From assembly GCA_949288685.1 (NCBI GenBank), contig CASELB010000182.1:1-8932 (forward strand): a stretch of 8,932 nt of DNA. The letters are read 5' to 3'. Source of the DNA: an uncultured bacterium (GTDB lineage Bacteria; Cyanobacteriota; Vampirovibrionia; Gastranaerophilales; Gastranaerophilaceae). This document shows positions 1 to 6,604 of this stretch, in pieces (within the stretch, counting starts at the first letter, position 1; each line of letters begins with the position of its first letter). Position numbers and translations under genes: made by a program. The notes beneath the pieces are model-generated. The model made no database searches. It was given only the letters and a program-made list of their open reading frames with translations, and was not told the DNA's origin.

Positions 1-685
1 TAAAAATACCGCCGGCAACACGGAGTGCAGAAGCACCCAAACTTTCGCCGATAGCAAAACCGATAAAGCATGCGCCTGCGAGATGCCCCGGAACAAATAA
101 AAGGATTACAAGCATCATAATAAGTTCAACTGATACAAGTAATACACCGATACTCATGCCGGCTTTCAAAGGAATATTAAGAATATTTAACGGGTTACCT
201 TTAAGAGCGGTGAATGATGTTCTTGAGTTAGCCAGAGTATTCATTCTTATACCAAACCAAGCAACAAGGTATGATCCAAGAATACCAAGAACAGACCATC
301 CGAGGATTGTTAAAACGCCCTGAAGACCCATTTTTTGAAGATATCCGAAATAGAATGCTATACACAAACCTATCAGGATTTCTAATACTAACAAGAACTT
401 ACCTTGTTGAATAAGATAAGTTTTACATGTTTCAAAAATAGTATTCCCGACCTCTTCCATAACAGAGTGTACGGGAACCTTTTTAACTCTTAAAAACTCA
501 ATAGCCCCGAAAATAACACCGACTACAGAAACCGCAAGACCAATTAATAACAAATTGTAGCTTGTAAGGTTTGTAGCCTTAATATCAGGAACTACGAGCG
601 ATGCTTCACCTGCAAATGCAGGAGCAAGCGCAAAGAATGAAACTGCAAGAGCAATCAGACTTCGCACAAAATTTGTTTTTTTCAT
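1..685 (-). CDS. hppA: Membrane-bound ion-translocating pyrophosphatase, N-terminal part (cut by window edge)
   Basis: This gene reads leftward from ATG at 685 and runs off the window after 228 codons. The product should hydrolyse cytoplasmic pyrophosphate and pump H+ (or Na+) across the inner membrane; the full family length is about 650-800 residues. Residues 1-25 form a cleavable signal peptide ending in AFA before GE. Hydrophobic helices follow, with the family blocks GIRMNTLANSRTS (145-157) and GESLGASALRVAGGIF (213-228), which lead into the catalytic region outside the window. The GESLGASALR wording, instead of the common GLGxSSIALFxRVGGG, recalls the evolutionarily divergent Na+-regulated H+-PPase clade; that is from memory. 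A strong Shine-Dalgarno (AAGGAG) sits about 7 bases upstream. The catalytic Asp/Lys motifs and the residue deciding K+ dependence are not visible, so ion specificity is open. Confidence 0.88.
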   Translation of the reverse strand, partial: MKKTNFVRSLIALAVSFFALAPAFAGEASLVVPDIKATNLTSYNLLLIGLAVSVVGVIFGAIEFLRVKKVPVHSVMEEVGNTIFETCKTYLIQQGKFLLVLEILIGLCIAFYFGYLQKMGLQGVLTILGWSVLGILGSYLVAWFGIRMNTLANSRTSFTALKGNPLNILNIPLKAGMSIGVLLVSVELIMMLVILLFVPGHLAGACFIGFAIGESLGASALRVAGGIF

Positions 686-736
686 TTTCGCTCTCCTTTA
701 CTGATAAAAAAAGTTTTTATAACTCTGGATAAAATT

Positions 737-766
737 ATTATACTCCAAACTTCCCAATTCGGGCAA
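737..766 (-). promoter_or_regulatory. Probable sigma70 promoter of hppA
   Basis: On the minus strand, TTGCCC (761-766) is followed after 18 bases by a perfect TATAAT (737-742). Transcription would start near 730 and give a leader of about 45 bases before the hppA ATG at 685. The -35 hexamer lies only 8 bases beyond the stop of the upstream nitroreductase gene. I see no GC-rich terminator hairpin in that gap, so read-through from upstream is also possible. Confidence 0.6.
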
Positions 767-774
767 TAATGTTT

Positions 775-1422
775 TTATTCAAATAAATTCCCGGACTTTT
801 CCAGAAATACAACTTCATTGAAGTCTTTTCTTAATTTATGCGGCTGTGCCGGCTCTGTTTCATAGCCGAGTGTAAGCATTGCTGCTATTATTTCCTTGCT
901 ACCCAATCCCAGTTTATTTTTGACCTCCTCAGCCAATTCAGGATTAACGCCGGTTAATTCATTTGCCATTGCACCGATTATACATGCTCTGACGTCCTGA
1001 GCTTCCGCCTCAAGTGTCATATATGCAATTGCATAAGTAAGCTGTTCTACAGTTCTTAATTTTATAATATCTTCACCCGATAGCGGCGGATATAGACTTG
1101 GCATGGTCATGATATTTTCTATTGCTGAATCCGTAATGCCTTTCTGTTTTAAAATTTTAGAAAAATTTTCCTTATCCCATGCTCCAGTATCGGCAACACA
1201 CACAATAACACTGTCACAGTTTCTCACATGCGGCTGGTTGCAGGCCAGCTTTGACAGCATTTCTTTATTTTCCTTGTTACGTACAACAATAAACTTCCAT
1301 GACTGGACATTCATCCACGAAGGCGCCAACCGTCCTGCGTTAAGTATTGATTTCAATACATTAACAGGAATTTCCTTATCCGAATATTTGCGGATACTCT
1401 GCCTCTCTTCTATTAATTTCAT
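775..1422 (-). CDS. Nitroreductase-family FMN-dependent oxidoreductase
   Basis: This is a 215-residue flavoprotein of the nitroreductase superfamily: cytosolic, FMN-dependent, using NAD(P)H to reduce nitro compounds, quinones or similar acceptors. The true substrate cannot be told from sequence. The FMN-phosphate-binding start RQSIRKYSDKEIP (residues 7-19) is clear, as is the APSWMNVQSWKFIVV segment (33-47). The C-terminal block CIIGAM...LGLGSKEIIAAMLTLGYE (147-188) is typical of the fold. I chose ATG 1422 because AGGGGG lies just upstream and the protein then begins MKLIEERQSIRKYS, as family members do. A longer reading from TTG 1482 has no such support and would overlap the upstream gene. 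The gene lies 46 bases after the LCP gene with no promoter visible between them, so it is probably cotranscribed. Length is normal for the family. Confidence 0.9.
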   Translation of the reverse strand: MKLIEERQSIRKYSDKEIPVNVLKSILNAGRLAPSWMNVQSWKFIVVRNKENKEMLSKLACNQPHVRNCDSVIVCVADTGAWDKENFSKILKQKGITDSAIENIMTMPSLYPPLSGEDIIKLRTVEQLTYAIAYMTLEAEAQDVRACIIGAMANELTGVNPELAEEVKNKLGLGSKEIIAAMLTLGYETEPAQPHKLRKDFNEVVFLEKSGNLFE

Positions 1423-1468
1423 ATTTCCCCCTTTATCCGTAGACCCAAACGGACTATTCTTTCTTAAA

Positions 1469-2779
1469 TTATTTTTCACCAAGCACTATAGTAAAGTCAC
1501 TATTGACGCTGTAATTATGCGCAGGATCAAAAATATACTGACAGTTATCAATCTGCGGAAGTTTTTTCCTAATATAATCAAAAAATTCCGTAGTTACATT
1601 ACTATTATTAGCAACAAACTGCGTATGCGGCAAATAACCGAGTTCCATGGTATTAACTTTATACCCGATTTCCTCAAGTGCGGCTTTTATAATCTTTGCA
1701 TCTTCGCTGCGTTTCGTTTCAAACATCAAACCGGCGGTAAGATGTGAGTAATCAGCTTCTGTTTTATCACGATAAATTAATCTGTTAATTACTTCCTGAG
1801 TTTTTACCGGATCAATAATCCAGTAACTTATATACCCTTTCTGGTTAGGAGCACCCGGCAGCAAGGCTATTTCAATATGGTTTTCATCAAGCCCGCGAAG
1901 ATAATTTGCAATTTGTGTCAATTCAAAAATACTCATATCAGTTTTTACATACTTATGTAAAACATTTATTATTTCAGGCAACTTCGCAATTGTGGAAGGA
2001 TTTTTAAATTTTTTCATAAAATGTTTTAAAAACCATTGCTGCCTGTGAGTACGCCCGATATCACCCAGCCCGTCTTTACGGTATCTTAAATATCCTACAG
2101 CCTCCGTTCCGTCAAGTACTGTATCACCCTTCTCAAGATTAATAAAAAGTTTGCCTGAATAGTCATTATAATGCATATTTTTTTCTACGTATAACGGAAC
2201 TCCGCCTATCGCATCAACAACCTGTTTTACAGTTTCGTCGTTAACAATAATATATTTATCTATTTTTACGCCGAGCATTTCTGATATAGTTTTTTTAACC
2301 ATATCAATTCCGCCTATCGCATGCGCAGAATTAATTTTTTGAACGCCATGATGTCCGGGAAGAATTACTTTACAGTCTCTTGGAATAGTAATTGCGTTTA
2401 TAGTCTTATCTTTTGAATCAATGTTAATTAAAATCATAGTATCAGACCGCGTACCGCGCCAGATATCCGTACCGTTAATATTAGTATCTACCCCGAGAAG
2501 AAGAATATTTTGTCTTTTAGGCAAAAACACGGGAGAGGACGATTTTCTGTTATCTCTTGCAGCATTATAAGCATCAAACTTTTGTGCAATAACACTATCC
2601 GCACCAAATATCGAATCAATAACAGAATCCTGTTCTGCAAAATAAAGTACAACAACAGCGGCAAGACATACTGCCACAACTATGGCAAAAAGAACCTTCA
2701 CAAACTTTGAGGTATCATCCCGTTCTTTTTGTATATTTTTCAGAAAAATATTATATTCTTCTTCGTGTACTGTCTTCAT
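1469..2779 (-). CDS. LCP (LytR-CpsA-Psr) family envelope protein with LytR C-terminal domain
   Basis: This 436-residue protein has a short cytoplasmic head, one membrane helix (about 26-48), then an extracytoplasmic LCP domain (about 90-310). Visible LCP landmarks are ILLLGVD (92-98), RSDT (111-114), IPRD (132-135), KINSAH (148-153), RYRK (232-235) and the DIGRTHRQ stretch (240-247). The Arg and Asp residues of these motifs bind the polyprenyl-pyrophosphate substrate. Family members move glycopolymers from a lipid carrier to peptidoglycan or another envelope acceptor. A second domain at about 344-434 (SHLTAGLMFETKRSEDAKII onward, ending TIVLGEK) matches the LytR_C type. The acceptor and polymer are unknown here. 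ATG 2779 has a weak GGTGA about 6 bases upstream. A well-formed promoter lies just upstream, and the nitroreductase gene follows 46 bases downstream. Confidence 0.92.
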   Translation of the reverse strand: MKTVHEEEYNIFLKNIQKERDDTSKFVKVLFAIVVAVCLAAVVVLYFAEQDSVIDSIFGADSVIAQKFDAYNAARDNRKSSSPVFLPKRQNILLLGVDTNINGTDIWRGTRSDTMILINIDSKDKTINAITIPRDCKVILPGHHGVQKINSAHAIGGIDMVKKTISEMLGVKIDKYIIVNDETVKQVVDAIGGVPLYVEKNMHYNDYSGKLFINLEKGDTVLDGTEAVGYLRYRKDGLGDIGRTHRQQWFLKHFMKKFKNPSTIAKLPEIINVLHKYVKTDMSIFELTQIANYLRGLDENHIEIALLPGAPNQKGYISYWIIDPVKTQEVINRLIYRDKTEADYSHLTAGLMFETKRSEDAKIIKAALEEIGYKVNTMELGYLPHTQFVANNSNVTTEFFDYIRKKLPQIDNCQYIFDPAHNYSVNSDFTIVLGEK

Positions 2780-2800
2780 TATCTTTCACCGAACGGAAAT

Positions 2801-2829
2801 ATTATATCCTGCTCAATCTACAAAATCAA
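2801..2829 (-). promoter_or_regulatory. Sigma70 promoter of the LCP-nitroreductase unit
   Basis: Minus-strand TTGATT (2824-2829), a 17-base spacer and a perfect TATAAT (2801-2806) match the sigma70 consensus well. The start of transcription would fall near 2794, leaving a short leader of about 15 bases before ATG 2779. Confidence 0.72.
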
Positions 2830-2849
2830 ACACAATAATCAAAGATAGC

Positions 2850-2860
2850 CCGACCGTCGG
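2850..2860. promoter_or_regulatory. Perfect 11-base dyad, possible operator upstream of the LCP promoter
   Basis: CCGAC-C-GTCGG is a perfect 5-1-5 inverted repeat, notably GC-rich in an AT-rich gap. It lies about 20 bases upstream of the -35 box of the LCP promoter, a position typical of activator sites. The loop is too short for an RNA hairpin, which favours a DNA-binding site. With only 11 bases, chance is a real alternative. Confidence 0.3.
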
Positions 2861-2868
2861 TATAAATT

Positions 2869-2901
2869 AAGACCCCCTGCTTATTATAAACAGAGGGTCT
2901 T
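2869..2901 (-). terminator. Intrinsic terminator of rpmI-rplT
   Basis: AAGACCC (2869-2875) pairs with GGGTCTT (2895-2901). After a one-base mismatch the stem continues with CTG/CAG, closing an A/T-rich loop. On the minus strand the hairpin begins about 19 bases after the rplT stop and is followed by a T-rich tail (TTAATTTATA). It separates the ribosomal-protein transcript from the LCP promoter. Confidence 0.75.
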
Positions 2902-2919
2902 AATCCAAACTAATTTCGT

Positions 2920-3270
2920 TTATAATGCCGCTTTTGCCGTATCAACAATAATTTGGAATGCTTCCGGTTCGTTTACTGCCAATTCTGCAAGCATTTTTCT
3001 GTTTACTACAATATTTGCTTTTTTGCACGCATTTACAAATCTTGAGTAGCTTATACCATTTGCTCTGACTGCTGCATTAATTCTTATAATCCAGAGTCTG
3101 CGCATATTACGTTTTGTAGCTTTTCTGTCTCTGTAAGCGTACTTAAGCGCTTTCATAACAGCGGTATTAGCAACTTTAAAAATTCTGCTTCTTGCGCCTT
3201 TAAAGCCTTTCGCTAATTTAAGTATTTTTTTATGCCTGTTGCGGCTAACATTTCCACGTTTAATTCTCAT
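2920..3270 (-). CDS. rplT: 50S ribosomal protein L20
   Basis: The 116-residue length is standard for L20, an early-assembly protein that binds 23S rRNA in the large subunit. The sequence is rich in Arg and Lys, opens MRIKRGNVSRNRHKKILKLA, and carries the RDRKATKRNMRRLWIIRINA block (about 47-66) and the conserved NGISYSRF segment. In several bacteria L20 also represses its own operon by binding the leader mRNA. ATG 3270 has AGGAG about 9 bases upstream, overlapping the rpmI stop, and the gap between the two genes is 12 bases, so the pair is translated from one message. The terminator follows immediately downstream. Confidence 0.98.
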   Translation of the reverse strand: MRIKRGNVSRNRHKKILKLAKGFKGARSRIFKVANTAVMKALKYAYRDRKATKRNMRRLWIIRINAAVRANGISYSRFVNACKKANIVVNRKMLAELAVNEPEAFQIIVDTAKAAL

Positions 3271-3282
3271 TGTTCAACACTC

Positions 3283-3492
3283 CTATCTTGCGTATTTCTT
3301 GTATGGTAACTCTTTTGAAACTAACTTAGTGTGAGTTTCAGACACTACAGCGTTTTTGAATATTTTACGCTTTCTAGATTCGGACTTGTGTTGAAGCAAG
3401 TGACCGATACCGGCATGACGTCTTTCAATCTTGCCGCTGCCAGTTATTTTATAACGTTTTGCAGCAGATTTGTGTGTTTTCATTTTTGGCAT
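3283..3492 (-). CDS. rpmI: 50S ribosomal protein L35
   Basis: This 69-residue basic protein of the large ribosomal subunit begins MPKMKTHKSAAKRYKITGSG and contains the family block RRHAGIGHLLQHKSESRKRK. I chose ATG 3492 because AAGGAG sits 7 bases upstream and MPKMKTHKSAAKR is the usual L35 N-terminus. An upstream in-frame start that adds 13 residues lacks such support. The gene leads the rpmI-rplT pair. The common upstream partner infC (IF3) is not present: the neighbour is an unrecognised gene in the rnpA unit. Confidence 0.97.
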   Translation of the reverse strand: MPKMKTHKSAAKRYKITGSGKIERRHAGIGHLLQHKSESRKRKIFKNAVVSETHTKLVSKELPYKKYAR

Positions 3493-3564
3493 TTTACTTC
3501 TCCTTTTCAAAGTTGTACAAAATCCGAGCAAGGCATACCAACGCGCTATACTTCGGCTAAGTTA

Positions 3565-3593
3565 AATGTAGCACACAGAAAAACCTATTGCAA
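3565..3593 (-). promoter_or_regulatory. Probable promoter and start of the rpmI-rplT leader
   Basis: Minus-strand TTGCAA (3588-3593), a 17-base spacer and TACATT (3565-3570) preceded by TGC (extended -10) form a plausible sigma70 promoter. Transcription would start near 3558 and yield a leader of about 65 bases before ATG 3492. The leader holds a weak CCGA/TCGG pairing around GCGCGTTGGTATGC. Some rpmI leaders bind L20, but no convincing binding mimic is recognisable here. Confidence 0.5.
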
Positions 3594-3604
3594 GTATTTA
3601 TGTA

Positions 3605-4156
3605 TCATTCTTTACATTTTATTGCGGCGAATGCTCTTATGTACCCGTTCTCATAGGTAATCAAGTAATATGCTCCGTCTTTTACGTATTCAATCGTGGC
3701 ATTTCTGTATGTAAAATCTTCTATCGGGGCTTCTCCGCGCAGGTCTTTTGATGTATCAATTAATCGCTTTATTTGTTCATGTTTGGTCTCTCTAAACTTC
3801 TTCTTTTTATTTTTGCCCTCTTTCTCCTCTGCCATCCGCTTGTACATTTTTTGCAATTCTTCTTTATTTTCCGCTATTTTAAATACAGGAATAACCGCCA
3901 CTAATTTATGTGACTCTATTAGCAATAAAAACTCCCTGTCATCAGAAAGCGCAAGAATATAATGTCCGGGCTTAATAAAGTTTCCGTTGTAATCAGGAAT
4001 ATAATCAACTATGGTTAACACGGGTTCCGGCGTACTCGGATGCGAGTATCTGTATATACTATCCTGCCCCACAAACAGCCCCGATTGGGAAAAACTGTAA
4101 GGAATCGTACCTTCTACATTTCTTAAATTAGGTTTTACAGTATAATCAAAATCCAA
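3605..4156 (-). CDS. Unrecognised 183-residue protein coupled to rnpA
   Basis: I do not recognise this protein. It starts at TTG 4156, two bases after the rnpA stop; GGAG (4165-4168) lies 8 bases upstream, inside the end of rnpA, so translation is probably coupled. No signal peptide or membrane helix is visible, which suggests a soluble cytosolic protein. The first 90-odd residues are beta-rich with many aromatic and Pro residues (SFSQSGLFVGQDSIYRY, FIKPGHYILALSDDREFLLL). A highly charged helical linker with a Lys-rich run (about 105-133, GKNKKKKFRETKHEQIKRL) follows. The C-terminus is another beta-type segment (NATIEYVKDGAYYLITYENG) ending AAIKCKE. The basic linker and the setting between rnpA and rpmI would suit RNA or ribosome contact, but that is inference. 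In many bacteria this position after rnpA is taken by yidD or yidC; this sequence resembles neither. Confidence 0.75.
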   Translation of the reverse strand: MDFDYTVKPNLRNVEGTIPYSFSQSGLFVGQDSIYRYSHPSTPEPVLTIVDYIPDYNGNFIKPGHYILALSDDREFLLLIESHKLVAVIPVFKIAENKEELQKMYKRMAEEKEGKNKKKKFRETKHEQIKRLIDTSKDLRGEAPIEDFTYRNATIEYVKDGAYYLITYENGYIRAFAAIKCKE

Positions 4157-4158
4157 AA

Positions 4159-4509
4159 CTATAACTCCGATAACAGTTCAAATATCGTCTGTTTTGTTGT
4201 TTTAAAATCGTTTTCCAACGCTCTTGACTGACCGAGAAAAATTAAAGAAATATATTCCCCGGCGTTACCTGTTCTGTCCTCCTTTAGAAGGAGCCTGTAA
4301 CTCTCTCTCATAAGCCTTTTTAATCGGTTCCGCTTAACCGCACGTTTGTGCGTTTTTTTACTCACAACAAACCCTACCTTTGTCGGAATCTCTTTATTTT
4401 TTTTCATTCCGGCTAGCAGAATAATTCCGTTTTTACGGTGTAAATTATTAACCCTGTACGTAGCGCTAAATGCCGCCGGACTTTTTAATCTGTATTTTCT
4501 CGGTATCAT
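4159..4509 (-). CDS. rnpA: Ribonuclease P protein component
   Basis: This 116-residue basic protein partners the RNase P RNA to cut 5' leaders from pre-tRNAs. The RNR signature KRAVKRNRLKRLMRESYR (about 55-72) is intact, preceded by the typical KVGFVVSKKTHKRA strand-turn region, and the N-terminus (RKYRLKSPAAFSATYR) fits the family. ATG 4509 is the natural start although no strong Shine-Dalgarno is visible before it. rpmH (L34), which usually precedes rnpA, is absent: the upstream neighbour is the divergent lpxI. The unrecognised 183-residue gene follows with a 2-base gap. Confidence 0.95.
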   Translation of the reverse strand: MIPRKYRLKSPAAFSATYRVNNLHRKNGIILLAGMKKNKEIPTKVGFVVSKKTHKRAVKRNRLKRLMRESYRLLLKEDRTGNAGEYISLIFLGQSRALENDFKTTKQTIFELLSEL

Positions 4510-4595
4510 ACTTTAATAATACAATAATTTAACAATTATATACAATATAGTGTTTTTAAGAGATTTTCATGCAATAATTCTATTGGAGGTATGAA
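4510..4595. promoter_or_regulatory. Divergent promoter region between rnpA and lpxI
   Basis: This 86-base, extremely AT-rich gap separates two divergent genes and must hold start signals for both unless they rely on distant read-through. On the minus strand, TTGCAT (4569-4574) with a TATATT-like box about 19 bases on is the best candidate for rnpA. On the plus strand, several TATA-like boxes (TACAAT, TATAGT) occur near 4540-4552, but none has a convincing -35. The lpxI Shine-Dalgarno GGAGG lies 6 bases before its ATG. Exact promoters cannot be fixed by eye. Confidence 0.4.
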
Positions 4596-5411
4596 ATGTC
4601 AGTTGTACTTGAGCAAAAACAGGGTTTAATAGCAGGAGACGGGCTGCTGCCGGTTAAGATGGCAAAAGCAGCAAAAGAAAACGGATTTGATGTCATTGCA
4701 ATTTCTTTATCCAATGATAATTATTCACAGTTAAAAAAATACTGTTCAAAAGTATACTCCTGCTGTCCGGGAGAAACTTTTAAAATTGAAAAAATCCTTA
4801 AAGATGAAGAGATTAAACAATTAACATTTCTCGGGAAAGTCAGCAAAAAAGTACTTCTAAAACGTCCTAAATTTGATAAAAGAGCCCTGGAATTTATTAA
4901 ACAGGCAATACGGCTTAATGATGATAAAGTAATGCTGATGATTATAGAAGAATTTGAAAAAGAAGGCATTACCATATTAGACCAAACAATATTCATAAAG
5001 GATTTAATGATTCCGTCAGGAGTTCTGGGGAAATTACAGCCGACCCAAACACAAATTGATGATGTTAACTACGGTTACTGGTTAGCTAAAGAAACAGGCA
5101 AACTGGATATCGGACAATCAGTTGTAATAAGAGACAAAATGATAATGGCAGTAGAGGCAATTGAAGGCACCGACGCATGCATTAAACGCGGGTGCAAAAT
5201 TGCAAAGAAAAACGGCAGAGTTATTAAAGTATCCAAGCCAAATCAGGACAAACGTTTTGATATACCGGCTGTAGGATTAAGAACAATAAAAACAATGCGT
5301 AAATACAAAGCCGACCTCCTTGCAGTCGAGGCAAACGAAACAATTATTGTTGATCAGGAAAAAGTAGTAGAGTACGCAAATAAACACAATATAGTAATAA
5401 TGGCGGTATAA
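4596..5411 (+). CDS. lpxI: UDP-2,3-diacylglucosamine pyrophosphatase LpxI
   Basis: LpxI hydrolyses UDP-2,3-diacylglucosamine to lipid X plus UMP at the inner face of the cytoplasmic membrane, the fourth step of lipid A synthesis. It replaces the unrelated LpxH found in E. coli. The 271-residue length fits the family. Motifs seen are LIAGDGLLP near the N-terminus, FLGKVSKK, the GQSVVIRDKMIMAVEAIEGTD core (173-193) and the C-terminal block SKPNQDKRFDIPAVG (213-226). The QDKRFD acidic residues (D218, D222) are the likely metal and catalytic positions, since an Asp in this block is essential in the Caulobacter enzyme as I recall it. GGAGG 6 bases upstream fixes ATG 4596; an earlier ATG at 4591 is too close and out of frame. 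The stop overlaps the lpxB start by one base (TAATG), indicating coupled translation. Confidence 0.93.
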   Translation: MSVVLEQKQGLIAGDGLLPVKMAKAAKENGFDVIAISLSNDNYSQLKKYCSKVYSCCPGETFKIEKILKDEEIKQLTFLGKVSKKVLLKRPKFDKRALEFIKQAIRLNDDKVMLMIIEEFEKEGITILDQTIFIKDLMIPSGVLGKLQPTQTQIDDVNYGYWLAKETGKLDIGQSVVIRDKMIMAVEAIEGTDACIKRGCKIAKKNGRVIKVSKPNQDKRFDIPAVGLRTIKTMRKYKADLLAVEANETIIVDQEKVVEYANKHNIVIMAV

Positions 5412-6559
5412 TGAAAAAGATTTTTATTATAACAGGAGAATACTCAGGAGATACACATGCAGCAGCAGTTGCACGTCATCTTAGGGAGTGCTCGGCTAAT
5501 ATAATACTTGAAGGCATTGGCGGCGAACAAATGGAAGCCGAAGGTGTAAAATTATTCCGAAACCATAGTAAAATGGGCGTTGTAGGGCTATCACCGCAGA
5601 TTATTATTGACCATATTAAACTTGGCAGACAAACAGCAGACTACATTCTAAATGAATATAAGCCCGATATAGTACTTCTTGTAGATTATGGCGGGTTTAA
5701 TCTTAATCTTGCACATTATCTGAAAAAACATCACTATGAAGGGAAAATATTATATTATATCCCTCCGCAAATCTGGGCATCAAGAAAATACCGGATAAAA
5801 ACCGTAAAAAAATACATTGATAAAGTGCTTTGTATATTTCCTTTTGAAGATGAAATGTATAAAGAATACGGTATTGACGTACACTATTGCGGACATCCGC
5901 TAATATCACAACTGCCGGAAAAAGCAAACAGAGAAGAATTTTTTGAACGACACGGATTTAATCCTGAAAAACCGTTGGTTGCAGTATTCCCGGGTTCCAG
6001 AAAGTTTGAACTGAAATATTTAATGAAACTCTTTATCGAGTCTGCAAAAACCTTGCAGCGTAAGCACCCTGATTTGCAAGTTTGCTTTTCAATGGCACCA
6101 AATCTAAGTGACAGCCTGTATTACAAATATTTTAAAAACTGTGATTTCAAAGTTATTAAAGGCGAAAATCAGGCATTGCTTTCATCCGCAGACGGCTTAA
6201 TTCTTGCGTCAGGTACGGTGGCGTTGGAAGCCGCTTTGTATAAAACACCGTTTATTATTGCATATCGTGCGCCCTGGCTGTTCTATCTTGTCTATCTGGT
6301 TGTTCGCTGCATTGATAAAGTTTCGCTGCCAAATATTATATGTAATAAAATGATTATTCCGGAATTAGTCCAGCCAAAAGCTACACACGACAATATTGTA
6401 TTTGAAGAAGAACGACTTTTGTACGACAAAAAATACAGGGAACAACAAATCAACGAACTGGAAAATGTACGGGAAAAACTATCTGAAAAATGTTCTTCAG
6501 CAGAAGCTGTAAAAGTAATATGGGAAACTCTTGCGGAAGAAAATAGCAAAACCTGTTAA
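5411..6559 (+). CDS. lpxB: Lipid-A-disaccharide synthase LpxB
   Basis: This 382-residue glycosyltransferase of family GT19 acts on the cytoplasmic face of the inner membrane. It joins lipid X, the product of LpxI, to UDP-diacylglucosamine to make the beta-1,6 lipid A disaccharide 1-phosphate. Visible motifs are GEYSGD (9-14), VDYGGFNL (91-98, where proteobacterial enzymes have DxPDFN), YYIPPQIWA (115-123), CIFPFE (141-146), GHPL (161-164), VFPGSRKFEL (192-201) and ASGTVALEAALYKTP (266-280), the last two lining the UDP-sugar site. A hydrophobic patch near 288-299 suits membrane contact. The length is complete and all main blocks are present. It overlaps lpxI by one base and is followed after 45 bases by the acyltransferase pair. 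Confidence 0.95.
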   Translation: MKKIFIITGEYSGDTHAAAVARHLRECSANIILEGIGGEQMEAEGVKLFRNHSKMGVVGLSPQIIIDHIKLGRQTADYILNEYKPDIVLLVDYGGFNLNLAHYLKKHHYEGKILYYIPPQIWASRKYRIKTVKKYIDKVLCIFPFEDEMYKEYGIDVHYCGHPLISQLPEKANREEFFERHGFNPEKPLVAVFPGSRKFELKYLMKLFIESAKTLQRKHPDLQVCFSMAPNLSDSLYYKYFKNCDFKVIKGENQALLSSADGLILASGTVALEAALYKTPFIIAYRAPWLFYLVYLVVRCIDKVSLPNIICNKMIIPELVQPKATHDNIVFEEERLLYDKKYREQQINELENVREKLSEKCSSAEAVKVIWETLAEENSKTC

Positions 6560-6589
6560 TTGATTGTAAATTTACTTTTTTGTTAAAAT
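6560..6589 (+). promoter_or_regulatory. Possible internal promoter before the acyltransferase pair
   Basis: TTGATT (6560-6565), an 18-base spacer and TAAAAT (6584-6589) lie in the 45-base gap after lpxB. A start near 6596 would leave only about 9 bases before ATG 6605, so transcripts would be almost leaderless. The gap is simply AT-rich, so chance similarity is possible. Confidence 0.35.
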
Positions 6590-6604
6590 AAAAACGGTAG
6601 AATT

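Noticed and set aside
751..766. TTCCC...GGGCAA imperfect dyad after the nitroreductase gene read as a terminator
   Set aside because: Only three G-C pairs form around a five-base loop, there is no T-run, and the stretch coincides with the hppA -35 box.
1423..1482. 20-residue N-terminal extension of the nitroreductase from TTG
   Set aside because: It would overlap the LCP gene, lacks a ribosome-binding site and adds non-family sequence. ATG 1422 has AGGGGG and the family N-terminus.
1103..1747. 214-codon plus-strand ORF opposite the nitroreductase and LCP genes
   Set aside because: It is antisense to two genes with clear family motifs, spans their junction, has no Shine-Dalgarno, and its translation resembles no protein.
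3493..3531. 13-residue N-terminal extension of L35
   Set aside because: The strong AAGGAG precedes ATG 3492, and L35 proteins normally begin at MPKMKTHK.
4513..4545. TTGTAT-18-TATTAT promoter candidate for rnpA
   Set aside because: The -10 box would lie only a few bases before the ATG, placing the transcription start at or inside the coding region.
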